Positions 15,769 to 25,560 of a stretch of 64,000 nucleotides of DNA are shown piece by piece. This DNA is from Shewanella amazonensis SB2B. GTDB taxonomy: Bacteria > Pseudomonadota > Gammaproteobacteria > Enterobacterales > Shewanellaceae. The notes below the pieces were generated by a model. The model was not told the origin of the DNA and made no database searches. It worked only from the letters and a program-made list of their open reading frames with translations. The stretch spans positions 2,424,001-2,488,000 of the forward strand of contig NC_008700.1 in assembly GCF_000015245.1 (NCBI RefSeq), written 5' to 3'. The position numbers and the translations under genes were made by a program. Numbering within the stretch: the first letter of the stretch is position 1; every line of letters starts with the position of its first letter.

Positions 15769-16974
15769 ATGTCAGATAAACCCATGAAAACCGCCACGAA
15801 AATCGTAAGTCTTGGCCGAGAAAAGAAATACAGTAAAGGGGTCATAAATCCTCCCGTGTTTCGCGCCTCCACCATAGTGTTCGACACCATGGAGGAAATG
15901 CGTCATGCCGCCAAAAACAAACACAATGGTGAAATGTTTTATGGCCGCCGCGGCACGCCAACGCATTTTGGTTTTCAGGCCGCCATTGCCGAGCTGGAAG
16001 GTGGTGCGGGCACGGCGCTCTACCCCAGTGGCGCAGCGGCCATTTCAGCCAGCTTATTGGCCTTTCTCCAGGCAGGCGATCACCTGCTGATGGTCGACAG
16101 CGTGTATGAGCCGACCCGGGACCTGTGTGACAAGGTACTCAAGGGCTACGGTATTGAAACCACCTACTACGATCCCTTGATTGGTGCCGGTATCGAGGCC
16201 TTAATCCGCCCCAACACCAGGGTGCTCTTTGTTGAGTCCCCAGGCTCTATCACCATGGAAGTGCAGGATGTGCCCACCCTCGCCCGTATCGCCCATGAAC
16301 ACGGATTGGTGGTGATACTCGATAACACCTGGGCTTCGCCCATCAACAGCCGTCCCTTTGAGCTTGGCGTGGATGTCTCCATTCAGGCCGCCACAAAATA
16401 CATCGTCGGTCACTCAGATGTGATGATGGGAACAGCAACCGCCAGCCCACAATATTGGGACAAGCTGCGTGAGCACAGTTATCTCCTGGGGCAAACAACC
16501 TCGCCGGATGACGTGTACCTGGCCGCACGGGGTCTTCGCACCCTGGGGGTACGCATGGCACAGCACGAAAAAAATGCACTCGCCGTGGCCAACTGGCTTA
16601 AGACCCGTCCGGAAGTCGACCACCTTCGCCACCCGGCTTTTGAAGAGTGCCCCGGCCATGAGTTTTTCAAACGGGACTTTTCTGGCAGTAATGGACTGTT
16701 TTCATTCGTATTAAAGCGAGGAACCGTGGACGCAGTAACTGCCATGGTCGAAGGCATGAGTCACTTTAAAATGGGCTTTTCATGGGGCGGTTTTGAAAGC
16801 CTTATCCTCGGGGTGACAGGAATTCACAACATCCGCTCAGCCACCCGCTGGGACAGCAGTAAACCCCTTATTCGGGTGCACATTGGCCTGGAAGATCCGG
16901 AAGATTTGATTGAGGATCTCAGCGCCGGGTTTGTGCGTTTCAATGAGGTCATGGCCAAAGAAACGCAAGGGTGA
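15769..16974 (+). CDS. metC: Cystathionine beta-lyase
   Basis: 401-residue PLP enzyme of the Cys/Met metabolism family that cleaves cystathionine to homocysteine, pyruvate and ammonia in methionine synthesis. Visible: the substrate/PLP tyrosine region FYGRRGTPTHFGFQ, ALYPSGAAAISASLLAF, the aspartate in VILDNTWASP and the Schiff-base lysine in SIQAATKYIVGHSD. The C-terminal part (SWGGFESLI) fits MetC rather than cystathionine gamma-synthase. AGGA lies six bases before the ATG. It is a single-gene unit between the upstream dyad and a hairpin terminator. Confidence 0.93.
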   Translation: MSDKPMKTATKIVSLGREKKYSKGVINPPVFRASTIVFDTMEEMRHAAKNKHNGEMFYGRRGTPTHFGFQAAIAELEGGAGTALYPSGAAAISASLLAFLQAGDHLLMVDSVYEPTRDLCDKVLKGYGIETTYYDPLIGAGIEALIRPNTRVLFVESPGSITMEVQDVPTLARIAHEHGLVVILDNTWASPINSRPFELGVDVSIQAATKYIVGHSDVMMGTATASPQYWDKLREHSYLLGQTTSPDDVYLAARGLRTLGVRMAQHEKNALAVANWLKTRPEVDHLRHPAFEECPGHEFFKRDFSGSNGLFSFVLKRGTVDAVTAMVEGMSHFKMGFSWGGFESLILGVTGIHNIRSATRWDSSKPLIRVHIGLEDPEDLIEDLSAGFVRFNEVMAKETQG

Positions 16975-17038
16975 AAGTCTCAGTCTTGAAGAGACACTGG
17001 CCGGTTCCCAGCACGGTCATCTAAGTATCCAAAACAAC

Positions 17039-17067
17039 AGAGTCCGCAGTGTAAGCTGCGGACTCTT
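17039..17067. terminator. Terminator hairpin between metC and creA
   Basis: A perfect 11-bp stem (AGAGTCCGCAG) with a six-base loop lies between convergent genes. The T tract on the plus strand is short, so efficiency is uncertain, but the stem is strong and could serve both sides. Confidence 0.75.
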
Positions 17068-17140
17068 ATGATTTCAGGCATTCACCTCAACAGTTCCTGG
17101 CTGTTCTTTCCAGAGAGACTCGGAACACTCAGGCAACAGG

Positions 17141-17620
17141 TTAATTACCCGAGGGCACGGGCTTCATCTCCCCCTGCTGCCAGGCTTGGGTGCCGTATAG
17201 CGGCACGGTTGAGAGCGAGTGCTTGTGGCTGCCAGAGGTTTCTTTGGTGGAATAGGAAAGATACATCAGAGTTTGCGAGCCAGCATCATAGATACGGCGA
17301 ACTTTCAGGGTTTTAAAGAGCACACTGAGGGAGCTTGAAAACACCACTTCACCGTTTTTGCTTTTGTCGATGTCGGCAATCTGGGAGGCCAGAATGGGGC
17401 CGGTCTGGCGGCAGGATATGGACATGTCAGACGGGTCAGCCAGGGATAAATCGGCTTCCACCCGGCTGATATGACAGGTCACCCCCGGCACCTTGGGATC
17501 TTGCCTGGCGTCAATCACCACATCCTTGGTGGTAAAAAGCCCGAGGCTCACCTTCCCCACATCATCGCCACACCCCAAGAGTACCAAGATGGCAAGACCA
17601 AATAAGGCGATTTTTTTCAT
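17141..17620 (-). CDS. creA: CreA-family lipoprotein
   Basis: 159 residues from the ATG giving MKKIALFGLAILVLLGCG, a lipoprotein signal with lipobox LLGC; five extra codons upstream (to 17635) are possible. The mature part is clearly CreA-like: VVIDARQDPKVPGVTCHISR, DPSDMSISCRQTGPI, and FKTLKVRRIYDAGSQTLMYL. E. coli CreA is an uncharacterised secreted protein next to the creBCD regulators; those are not present here. The gene starts 35 bases after the end of yegD and is probably cotranscribed with it. Confidence 0.87.
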   Translation of the reverse strand: MKKIALFGLAILVLLGCGDDVGKVSLGLFTTKDVVIDARQDPKVPGVTCHISRVEADLSLADPSDMSISCRQTGPILASQIADIDKSKNGEVVFSSSLSVLFKTLKVRRIYDAGSQTLMYLSYSTKETSGSHKHSLSTVPLYGTQAWQQGEMKPVPSGN

Positions 17621-17655
17621 CCAGCTGAGTTCCATATAGCCTCCTTTTCCCTTAA

Positions 17656-19008
17656 TCAGGCAAATTCCAATGCCGCCCGGCGGGCAAGCCCGGCGGTGAC
17701 TGAGCCAAAGCTGTCGCCCTGCACCACCTCAACCCCGGGATACACGGCTGCGATGCTGCTTGCCACCTGCGGGCAACGACTACTGCCACCGGTGACATAA
17801 ATCAGATCCGGGGAAGACTCGTCCCCCACCGCGGCTCTCATCAGTTCACCGATACGCTGCACCAGGGGCGCAATCGCAAGACCGAACGCATCAGCAGCAA
17901 CACTGGTGTGTGCTCCATCGGGGTGTTCAACCTGAGTGAGCTCTTCACCGCTCAGGTCAATTTTGGCAAGTTCAGCCAGTTTCACCAACTGGCAGTGTTG
18001 CTGGTCTCGTCTAAGCCTGGCCAATCGGTCGAGGGCATCGGGGTTAATGGCGTCTTTTCTGAGTTCTTTAATGGCCGTGGCATAACTCAGGGAGAAAAAG
18101 TCGCGCTGCGCCCCCACATCGTTAATGGCCACCGCCTGCCAGAACATTTGTCTTGGCATGGGTTTACCCGTACTCAGCATATCGCCAAGGCCGTAATGGG
18201 GCATCAGGCACTCCATGGCAAGCGCAATATCCAAATCGTTTCCGCCAATACGCTGGCCACTGTGGCCAAGGCAGTCTTCGCTGCGCTCGGTTTGGCTGCG
18301 TTTATTGGGTCCCATGGTCACCAAAGAGCAATCTGTGGTACCGCCGCCTACGTCCACCACCAATACCCGCTTGTCTGCCTCGAGGGACGATTCAAAATCA
18401 AAGGCAGCCGCGAGGGGTTCGAACAGGAATGACACTTGAGTGAAACCCGCTCTCATGGCGGCAATTTGCAGAATACTCTGGGCCTGAATATTGGCCTCTT
18501 CACCGCCAATACCCTGAAAGTTAACCGGCCGACCGATAACGGCGTGAGTCACAGGGTTTTGCAGCAACGCATCGGCGCGGCCTTTCACTTCAAGCATCAT
18601 CAGGGTAACTATGTCTTCAAACAGAGCCACCTGCTCAGGGCGCAGGCCGGTTGCGCCCAAAAAGGATTTGGGTGAACGCACAAAAAAGCCTTCTTCGGGG
18701 GTATCCAGATAGGCTTTCAGTGCCGCCTCTCCGATGAACACAGTGTCATCAGTTGCGGTTAAATCCAGTTCCTGACGCATGCGTCGGGCGCGGGCAAGTT
18801 CAGCCCCACGTTTTTGCACCAGCGCCCTGGCTTGATTATCGGGTAAACGCTGACACACCGCCTCGGTGATGAAACTGACATCCAGCGCATACACCACCGA
18901 CATCAGATATTGGCCACCTGAATCTCCGATGGGCAGCAGACGTACTGAGTCCCCTTCACATACCGCCATGGCGCAGTTGGCACTGCCATAGTCAAATCCT
19001 GCAAACAC
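17656..19008 (-). CDS. yegD: Hsp70-family protein YegD
   Basis: 450 residues, the same length as E. coli YegD, an uncharacterised actin-fold Hsp70 relative without the usual DnaK peptide-binding domain. ATPase motifs: GFDYGSANCAMAV (phosphate 1), VVDVGGGTTDCSLV (phosphate 2) and YVTGGSSRCPQV (adenosine). The GTG start at 19008 is chosen because GGAGA lies seven bases upstream and the fold begins at FAGFDYG; the frame stays open upstream but without conservation. Confidence 0.9.
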   Translation of the reverse strand: MFAGFDYGSANCAMAVCEGDSVRLLPIGDSGGQYLMSVVYALDVSFITEAVCQRLPDNQARALVQKRGAELARARRMRQELDLTATDDTVFIGEAALKAYLDTPEEGFFVRSPKSFLGATGLRPEQVALFEDIVTLMMLEVKGRADALLQNPVTHAVIGRPVNFQGIGGEEANIQAQSILQIAAMRAGFTQVSFLFEPLAAAFDFESSLEADKRVLVVDVGGGTTDCSLVTMGPNKRSQTERSEDCLGHSGQRIGGNDLDIALAMECLMPHYGLGDMLSTGKPMPRQMFWQAVAINDVGAQRDFFSLSYATAIKELRKDAINPDALDRLARLRRDQQHCQLVKLAELAKIDLSGEELTQVEHPDGAHTSVAADAFGLAIAPLVQRIGELMRAAVGDESSPDLIYVTGGSSRCPQVASSIAAVYPGVEVVQGDSFGSVTAGLARRAALEFA

Positions 19009-19384
19009 CCGATTTCTCCAAGCGAATAAAAAAGCCGTCCAAGGTAGCAAAAACGCCCCCGACTGAAAAGCAAAAGGCGGCTTTATGGGGTAAATTTCAG
19101 CGGGTAATGCGGCGTCAGTCCTGTATTCAAATGCTGGGATTTTCTGATGATGAAGTTGATAGCAGTGCCAAGACGAGCGGCGACAGCAGCCGGTTCACAA
19201 ATCTGACATATTGTTGAAGTAATCTCAGCGACTGGGCTATTATTTTCAATAAAGCCAATCACTTGTTACTGATTTTGCTTCAGTGACACCCCCGGGTTCC
19301 CAGCACGACAAATGACTGTTATCGTGTGCTGGCCCGGCGACATTCGCTGGCATGGCTGCATCACACGCTCAAAGGAGTTTTCGA
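19009..19384. other. Intergenic stretch between divergent yegD and ppk1
   Basis: This holds the promoters of both genes. An imperfect stem (GCCG near 19028 with CGGC near 19078) is visible but weak. I looked for a Pho box before ppk1 and did not find a convincing one. Nothing else is recognised. Confidence 0.4.
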
Positions 19385-21544
19385 GTGTCTCCCAATACAG
19401 ACAAGATGTTTATCGACAAGGAGCTTTCCTGGCTGTCTTTCAACGAACGAGTGTTGCAGGAAGCCTGCGACCCCGAAGTGCCTCTTGTTGAGCGGATCAG
19501 GTTCCTGGGGATTTTTTCCAGCAATATGGACGAATTCTTCCGGGTGCGGGTCGCATCTGTTCGCAGGGGCATTTTGCTCTCCAGCCTGCAGGATGGCCGT
19601 AACAACAGCCGTCACCTGATGGCAAAAATTCAAACCCGTGTGCTCACCCTGCAGGAAAGATTCGACATCATTTATGGCGAATTGATGCGTGAGCTGGTGC
19701 GGCGCAACATACTGCTTATCAATGAATCTCAGCTGAGCGACTTTCAAAGCCAGTGGCTCAAGTCGCACTTCCGCGACCAGTTAAAACGCCATATAGCGCC
19801 CCTTATCGTCAGTAACCACAGGGCTTTGGTCAAACATATCACCGATAACGCCACCTACCTTGCCGTGTGCTTACACAGTAAAGACCGCAGGCAATATGCA
19901 TTGGTGGAAGTGCCGACCAAAAACGTTCCTCGCTTTATCGAATTGCCCACTGAAAAATCCAAGGCGAAAAAGCACCTCATTCTGCTTGATAACATCATTC
20001 GCCACTGTCTGAACGACCTTTTTTCGCCGTTTTTCGAGTACGAGAGCATAGATGCGTATTCGATGAAACTGACCCGCGATGCCGACTTTGACGTGATTGA
20101 CGAACTGGACCAAAGCCAGCTGGAAAAAATGACCCGCGGCCTGAAAAAACGCCTCACCGCCGAGCCGGTGCGCTTGGTATACGACAAAGACATGCCAGAG
20201 CACATGCTGGTGATGCTTAAAGAGCAGCTTGGGATCAGCTCCACCGAGTGTCTGGTACCCGGTGGCCGCTATCACAGCTTTAAAGACTTTATCGCCTTCC
20301 CAAACCCGGGTCGCAAGTATCTTGAAAACGACAAGATTCACGCCCTGGACAGCGCCGGCTTTCAGCGCTGTGGCAACAGCTTCGATGCCATCGCCCGCGG
20401 CGACATTATGCTCAACTACCCCTACCACAAGTTTTCACACTTCACCGAGCTGGTGCGTCAGGCGGCCTTTGACCCCGCGGTGAAATTCATCAAAATCAAT
20501 CTCTACCGGGTGGCGAAAAAATCGCGGGTGATGCAGTCGCTGATTGATGCGGTGAAAAACGGTAAACAGGTGACGGCAGTGATTGAGCTACGGGCCCGTT
20601 TTGATGAAGAGCACAACATCGAATGGACCCGCATACTGGCAGAATCCGGCGTCAAGGTACACCATGGGATCCCAAGCCTGAAGGTACACTCCAAGCTCTG
20701 TCTCATCGGCCGAGAAGAACACGGCGAAACCCGCCTCTACTGCCACGTGGGCTCGGGTAACTTCAACGAAGGCACCGCCAAGGTATATACGGATTTATCC
20801 CTGTTTACCGCCAATCAGGAAATCGCGCGCGAAGTTGAGCAGGTATTTGATTTAATTGAGCATCCATACCGGCGTGATAACTTCAAACACCTGATTGTCT
20901 CCCCCTTCGATGCCCGCCAGAAACTCATCTCATTGATTGAGGATGAAATCCTCAATGCCCGAATGGGCGGCAAGGCCGGGATCACATTGAAACTCAACAA
21001 CCTGGTCGATGAGCAGCTTATCGGCAAGCTGTACGATGCCTCCATGGCCGGGGTGAAAATTCGGCTGATCATTCGCGGTATGTGCTCATTGGTGCCACAA
21101 ATTCCCGGGATCAGTGACAATATCGATGTCATCAGTATTGTCGACAGGTTCCTGGAGCACTCACGGGTCATGCTGTTTCACGCCGGTGGTGAAAATAAAC
21201 TCTTCCTCTGCTCTGCCGACTGGATGAGCCGCAATATTGACAGCCGTATCGAGGTAACCACACCGATTTACGACCCTCAGTTGAAACAGATGGTGATGGA
21301 CATATTGGCCCTTCAGCTATCGGACAATACCAAAGCCCGAATAATCAACAAAGAGCAGAGCAACCCCTACCGTCACCGGGGAAATAAACGTAAAGTACGC
21401 TCCCAATTGGCGATATACCAGTATCTTTGCCACTATGAAAAACTTCTCAAGGCGCGTATCGACGCCGAGGCAGAAGCCTTAAAGAGCGAATCCGCGCCGA
21501 TTGCAGAGCAAGAAGATAACAGGGATCTGCCGGTCACCAGCTGA
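19385..21544 (+). CDS. ppk1: Polyphosphate kinase 1
   Basis: 719-residue enzyme that polymerises the gamma-phosphate of ATP into polyphosphate. The GTG start is chosen because AAGGAG lies seven bases upstream. It also puts the histidine of LKVHSKLCLI at 435 and that of LYCHVGSGNFNEG at 454, the same numbers as the phosphorylated and second active-site histidines of E. coli Ppk. N-terminal IDKELSWLSFNERVLQEA and MDEFFRVRVASVRRG are family hallmarks. The ppx gene follows 19 bases later, so synthesis and breakdown enzymes share an operon. Confidence 0.96.
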   Translation: MSPNTDKMFIDKELSWLSFNERVLQEACDPEVPLVERIRFLGIFSSNMDEFFRVRVASVRRGILLSSLQDGRNNSRHLMAKIQTRVLTLQERFDIIYGELMRELVRRNILLINESQLSDFQSQWLKSHFRDQLKRHIAPLIVSNHRALVKHITDNATYLAVCLHSKDRRQYALVEVPTKNVPRFIELPTEKSKAKKHLILLDNIIRHCLNDLFSPFFEYESIDAYSMKLTRDADFDVIDELDQSQLEKMTRGLKKRLTAEPVRLVYDKDMPEHMLVMLKEQLGISSTECLVPGGRYHSFKDFIAFPNPGRKYLENDKIHALDSAGFQRCGNSFDAIARGDIMLNYPYHKFSHFTELVRQAAFDPAVKFIKINLYRVAKKSRVMQSLIDAVKNGKQVTAVIELRARFDEEHNIEWTRILAESGVKVHHGIPSLKVHSKLCLIGREEHGETRLYCHVGSGNFNEGTAKVYTDLSLFTANQEIAREVEQVFDLIEHPYRRDNFKHLIVSPFDARQKLISLIEDEILNARMGGKAGITLKLNNLVDEQLIGKLYDASMAGVKIRLIIRGMCSLVPQIPGISDNIDVISIVDRFLEHSRVMLFHAGGENKLFLCSADWMSRNIDSRIEVTTPIYDPQLKQMVMDILALQLSDNTKARIINKEQSNPYRHRGNKRKVRSQLAIYQYLCHYEKLLKARIDAEAEALKSESAPIAEQEDNRDLPVTS

Positions 21545-21563
21545 TCCACGAGGGAGAAACAGC

Positions 21564-23072
21564 TTGTCATCATCAAACCAGCGACACTTCGTTGCTATCG
21601 ATATGGGTTCGAACAGCTTCCATTTGATGATTGCCCGTGAGCAAGACGGCAGTTTGCAAATTCTGCATAAAGAAAAAGCACAGGTACAGTTGGCTCAGGG
21701 CCTGAGTCCGGAAGGCTATTTATCCGATGAAGCCATCGGTCGGGGCCTCGAGTGTCTGCGCAATTTCAGTCAACGGTTTTCAGGCTTGTGCGAAACCCAG
21801 GTGAGACTGGTAGCAACCCACACCCTGAGGGTCGCCCGCAATCGAGACAAATTTTTAAAAGCGGCACTGACGGTGATCCCCTATCCCATCGAGGTGATTT
21901 CCGGCCACGAAGAAGCGCGACTTATCTATTCGGGCATCGCCCAAAGCCAAGTGCTCGCCAAACATAACCTGATTATCGATATCGGCGGTGGCTCCACCGA
22001 GGTGGTGATTGGTGAAAAGAATCAGCCTGTAATGCTCTCAAGCCTTCGTTGTGGTTGCGTGAGCTATAACGAGCGCTTCTTTTCCGATGGTCAGCTCACC
22101 CTAAGTGCCTTTCGCGCTGCGCAAACTGCCGCCGATAAGCAGTTTTCATCACTCTCAAAAGACTATTTCGATGGTCGTTGGGACTTGGTGCTGGGCAGCT
22201 CGGGGTCAGTCAAAGCCATCTGTGAAGCATTGCTTGAAAGTTTTGGCGATGAAACTGTCACCCTGCCAAGGCTAAAAGAGCTGAAACTCAAGTTGGTCCA
22301 GGCAGGTCATGTGGATGCGTTGCAATTTACCAATATTGATAAAAAGCGCATCACTCTGGTGCCTGCCGGACTTGCGATTCTTATCAGTTTTTTCCGGCGA
22401 CTTGCCATAGAACAGCTGGAGCCCACCCCTGCGGCGCTGCGGGAAGGCGTGCTGTACGAGCTTGCCCAAATCGACCAGTCACAGGATATTCGTCACCGCA
22501 CGGTAGAGAGCATCGCCAACCTCTATCATGTGGATACCAAGCACGGTGCCAGGGTGCGTAACACCGCCATGGCACTTTTTGACAGCGTGGCCGACAGCTG
22601 GCAAATCCGTCCCTTTGCCCGGCTCCTGTCTTACGCCGCTTCATTGCATGAAATCGGCATTCACATCAATTCCCGTGCTTACCACAAGCACGGGGCCTAC
22701 ATCATCGCCAACAGTGACCTTCCCGGTTTCAGTCAGGACTTGCAGCAGGACTTGGCGATGTTAATCGGCAACCAGTGTAAAAAGCCGCAGTTTGATACCA
22801 TCAATGCCCTGCCCGATGGTCGCCGTGAAGTACTGGTAAAACTCTTGTGTTTGTTGCGTCTTGCAATCCTGGTAAATCTCGGCCGGGTCGCCCGTTCATT
22901 GCGCCTGAGCTGCGCTGTATTGGATACCAATGAGTTGGCGGTTATCCCCGAGCAAAGCGCACGGGTTGATCTGCTGCTTAAAGATTTGAAACGAGAGAAG
23001 AAACATTTGGGCCAGCTTGGCCTTATTCTAAGACTGGACAGCGAGCTTCCCTCTCCCGCTGACGAAGACTGA
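21564..23072 (+). CDS. ppx: Exopolyphosphatase (Ppx/GppA family)
   Basis: 502-residue actin-fold phosphatase that releases phosphate from polyphosphate ends. Motifs: FVAIDMGSNSFHLMIA (phosphate 1), LIIDIGGGSTEVVIG (phosphate 2), EEARLIYSG and a C-terminal HD-like helical domain (SYAASLHEIGIHINSRAYHKHGAYI). The start is a TTG: AGGGAG lies seven bases before it, and ATG or GTG alternatives would begin inside ppk1 without a ribosome site. GppA is a relative; the ppk1 neighbour favours Ppx. Confidence 0.92.
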   Translation: MSSSNQRHFVAIDMGSNSFHLMIAREQDGSLQILHKEKAQVQLAQGLSPEGYLSDEAIGRGLECLRNFSQRFSGLCETQVRLVATHTLRVARNRDKFLKAALTVIPYPIEVISGHEEARLIYSGIAQSQVLAKHNLIIDIGGGSTEVVIGEKNQPVMLSSLRCGCVSYNERFFSDGQLTLSAFRAAQTAADKQFSSLSKDYFDGRWDLVLGSSGSVKAICEALLESFGDETVTLPRLKELKLKLVQAGHVDALQFTNIDKKRITLVPAGLAILISFFRRLAIEQLEPTPAALREGVLYELAQIDQSQDIRHRTVESIANLYHVDTKHGARVRNTAMALFDSVADSWQIRPFARLLSYAASLHEIGIHINSRAYHKHGAYIIANSDLPGFSQDLQQDLAMLIGNQCKKPQFDTINALPDGRREVLVKLLCLLRLAILVNLGRVARSLRLSCAVLDTNELAVIPEQSARVDLLLKDLKREKKHLGQLGLILRLDSELPSPADED

Positions 23073-23478
23073 TACATCGCCTGTTGGTATAAAGGCTCGC
23101 CACGTACCAACTGACTTGCACTCCTCACGCCACTGGCCGGCAGGCGATTCCATACCAGACAAACATTTAACCAAAGCGCCCCCAACAGGCTCGGGTTGGT
23201 TCATCTGCAGCCCAGGGCCGAATGGGGACCTTTCCCACATTTTTACTGTTGTTATTGGTACTTCACCGCCAAAATCGCTACAATTTTAATCGGCGCACCA
23301 AACCTCAGGTAATAATCTTGGGGATGGGCGTTCAAAAGGTTTCACTGCGATGGGGTTGTGTATTGGCAAATACGTACATCGTCAGGTAAATTAGTGCGAT
23401 AAAAACGGAACCTGCTGTTATTTTGGGGAAAACGCAAGAAGCGTCACCTTAACGGACTTGTTTTAAGGTATTGAGTAT
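23073..23478. other. Intergenic stretch after ppx with nested inverted repeats
   Basis: Bases 23076-23083 (ATCGCCTG) pair perfectly with 23141-23148, and inside this loop 23083-23089 (GTTGGTA) pairs with 23105-23111. The nested arrangement suggests a folded 3' untranslated RNA or terminator, but no T run follows. The remaining 330 bases contain no gene I can support; the promoter of the small downstream ORF should be near the end. Confidence 0.4.
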
Positions 23479-23676
23479 ATGGAAATCACCATCTTGTTGC
23501 TGTTGCTGCTATTGGTAGCGCTGCATTGTCTTTTTGGATACAAGGCTCTGTGCAGTGAAGCCAAAATCAGTCAGGGGCAAAAATGCCTCTGGTGCGCATT
23601 GAGTCTTGGATTGGGTCCTGCCGGTTATTATTTTTATCAAGGGCTTATCCCCTGCGATATGCTTGGCAGAGATTAA
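23479..23676 (+). CDS. Small membrane protein, unknown function
   Basis: 65 residues. A very hydrophobic first helix (ITILLLLLLLVALHCLFGY) is followed by a short polar hinge and a second apolar segment (CLWCALSLGLGPAGYYFYQG). Four cysteines are present. No family is recognised. There is no strong ribosome site; AAGG lies about 12 bases before the ATG. Support comes from the membrane-like composition and from the strong terminator that follows 11 bases after the stop. Confidence 0.5.
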   Translation: MEITILLLLLLLVALHCLFGYKALCSEAKISQGQKCLWCALSLGLGPAGYYFYQGLIPCDMLGRD

Positions 23677-23687
23677 TCCTGTTGTAC

Positions 23688-23716
23688 AAAAAAGCCCCGG
23701 GTTCCGGGGCTTTTTT
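23688..23716. terminator. Bidirectional terminator
   Basis: A 13-bp stem (AAAAAAGCCCCGG) with a three-base loop has T runs on both strands. It separates the small ORF from the convergent SulP gene, whose stop codon begins two bases away. Confidence 0.93.
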
Positions 23717-23717
23717 G

Positions 23718-25472
23718 TTACAGATGGCTGTGTTCCAGCACCAGGTCCAAATCCACAGGTCGCTTGAGTACCGGCGCCTGGCCATCCGCCAGAGCCTGCT
23801 TATATGCCTGATTCATCTTGAGTGCAAGATAGAGGTCAGAGCGGATAAGCAACCCTCCTTCCCCCGTCGGTATGCCCTGCGCCTCACACCAGGACAACAA
23901 CTGCCGCTTGCGGCCAGCCAAAATCAGCCGGATATGTCTGCGTTTCAGCAATGCATATAAGTCAGACAGCATGGCCATCACACTGATATCCGGGTGAGTA
24001 AAGCACGGCACCGCATCAATAATCACGCATTCAGGAGTTTCCGGCTCTGCGGCGATACGCTCCAAAAGACGTCGTTTGAAATAGCTGGCATTAAAGTAGG
24101 TCAACGGCGAGTTAAAACGGTAGATAAATACCCCGGGCACGGCCACGGCTTTGTCGCTGCCGTCGAGGCTTCGCAGCGTGCCCTTGGCATCGAGTCCAAG
24201 GCACTGGTCGCTCGGGCGCATAACCACCTGCAAAAACTGAAACAGCCCCAAGAGTACCGCCAGAGTAATACCGGGAATAACGCCAATCAGCAACACGGCC
24301 ACAAAGGTGGTCATGGCCAGTAAAAACGCCCTTTGATCGCGCTTTCTGAGCTTCCACAGGGTTTTAAGATCCAGCAACGACCAGGATGCCACCACCAGCA
24401 CAACCCCCAGCGCCGCCGAGGGAATAAAGGCCAGAGGCGCGGTAAAGAGCCAGGCAATTATGCCTATGATAAGCGCGGCAATCAGCGACACCAATTGCGT
24501 CTTGCCACCACTGGCGTCATTCACCGCCGTACGGGAATCAGCGCCGCTCACCGCAAAACCCTGAGACAATGCGGAGGCGATGTTGGCAATACCCAAGGCC
24601 CTGAATTCTTTATCAGGGTCAATATCATAGCCATTTTTTGCAGCAAAACTTCTCGCCGTGAGCATCATGCTTACAAAGCTGACCATGGCGAGGTTAAGGG
24701 CTGGCATGACCAATTCCCGGGCAATACCAATATCAAAGGCTGGCATCTGAAATGCCGGCATATTGATGCTTACATCCCCCACCAGCGCCACATCAAACTG
24801 CTCCAGATTTGCCGCCCATGCCACCAGAGTAGACACCACAATCACCAACATGGCGGCTGGCCAAGTGGGCCTGAAACGTTTAACCAAAAGGAAGATCAGC
24901 ACGGCTCCCAGGCTCATCGCCAGGGTGGCCCAGTGAATTTGCGACAGATATCCGGGCGCGGCAGCGATACGGTCAAGCAAATAGCGCTCGTCAAAGCTGA
25001 AGCCGAGGATCTTTGAGGCCTGACCCACAATAATGGTGATGGCCACACCGTTTAACAGCCCCATTAAGATGGGTTTTGACAGAAAATCGGCCAGTACCCC
25101 CAATTTGAAACGACTGGCGATAAGACACCAGAATCCCGTCATGGCGGTCATGGTCATGGCCAGCTGCCAGTGTTTGATACTGTCGCCCGCTGCCAGCGGT
25201 GTCACCACAGCGGCCACCACGGCACAGGTGGCTGCATCGGGCCCCACGATTAACTGACGGGAGGTACCAAACAGGGCGTAAACCATCATGGGCAGCACAC
25301 AGGAATACAGGCCCACCAGGGCGTTCACCCCAGTAAGCTGCGCATAGGCAATGGCCACCGGCAGCGCCACGGCACTCACAGAGAATGCCGCACGCACATC
25401 ATCTTTGAACCATTCTTTGCGGTAGTCTTTAAATGATGCCAGACCCGGCATCAGGGACAACAAACGAGACAC
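23718..25472 (-). CDS. SulP-family anion transporter with STAS domain
   Basis: 584 residues from a GTG preceded by AAAGGAG; an ATG eight codons upstream is the alternative start. Residues to about 410 form the multi-span SulP transport domain (AFSVSAVALPVAIAYAQLTGVNALVGLY, then GVAITIIVGQ and SGADSRTAVNDASGGKTQLVSL). A C-terminal STAS domain follows (VFIYRFNSPLTYFNASYFKRRL, VIIDAVPCFTHPDISVMAMLSDL). Family members carry sulfate, bicarbonate or dicarboxylates with H+ or Na+; the substrate cannot be read from this sequence. It is a single gene. Confidence 0.9.
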   Translation of the reverse strand: MSRLLSLMPGLASFKDYRKEWFKDDVRAAFSVSAVALPVAIAYAQLTGVNALVGLYSCVLPMMVYALFGTSRQLIVGPDAATCAVVAAVVTPLAAGDSIKHWQLAMTMTAMTGFWCLIASRFKLGVLADFLSKPILMGLLNGVAITIIVGQASKILGFSFDERYLLDRIAAAPGYLSQIHWATLAMSLGAVLIFLLVKRFRPTWPAAMLVIVVSTLVAWAANLEQFDVALVGDVSINMPAFQMPAFDIGIARELVMPALNLAMVSFVSMMLTARSFAAKNGYDIDPDKEFRALGIANIASALSQGFAVSGADSRTAVNDASGGKTQLVSLIAALIIGIIAWLFTAPLAFIPSAALGVVLVVASWSLLDLKTLWKLRKRDQRAFLLAMTTFVAVLLIGVIPGITLAVLLGLFQFLQVVMRPSDQCLGLDAKGTLRSLDGSDKAVAVPGVFIYRFNSPLTYFNASYFKRRLLERIAAEPETPECVIIDAVPCFTHPDISVMAMLSDLYALLKRRHIRLILAGRKRQLLSWCEAQGIPTGEGGLLIRSDLYLALKMNQAYKQALADGQAPVLKRPVDLDLVLEHSHL

Positions 25473-25560
25473 ACAGACTCCTTTCGATTCATCCATTCCC
25501 TGCCTTATCGTTGAATTAGCTTAGTTTGTCTATCCCTGCCAGTAAAAATAAATCCATTGA

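Noticed and set aside
19200..19384. Pho box upstream of ppk1
   Set aside because: A CTGACATA-like octamer occurs near 19202, but there is no second repeat with 11-bp spacing.
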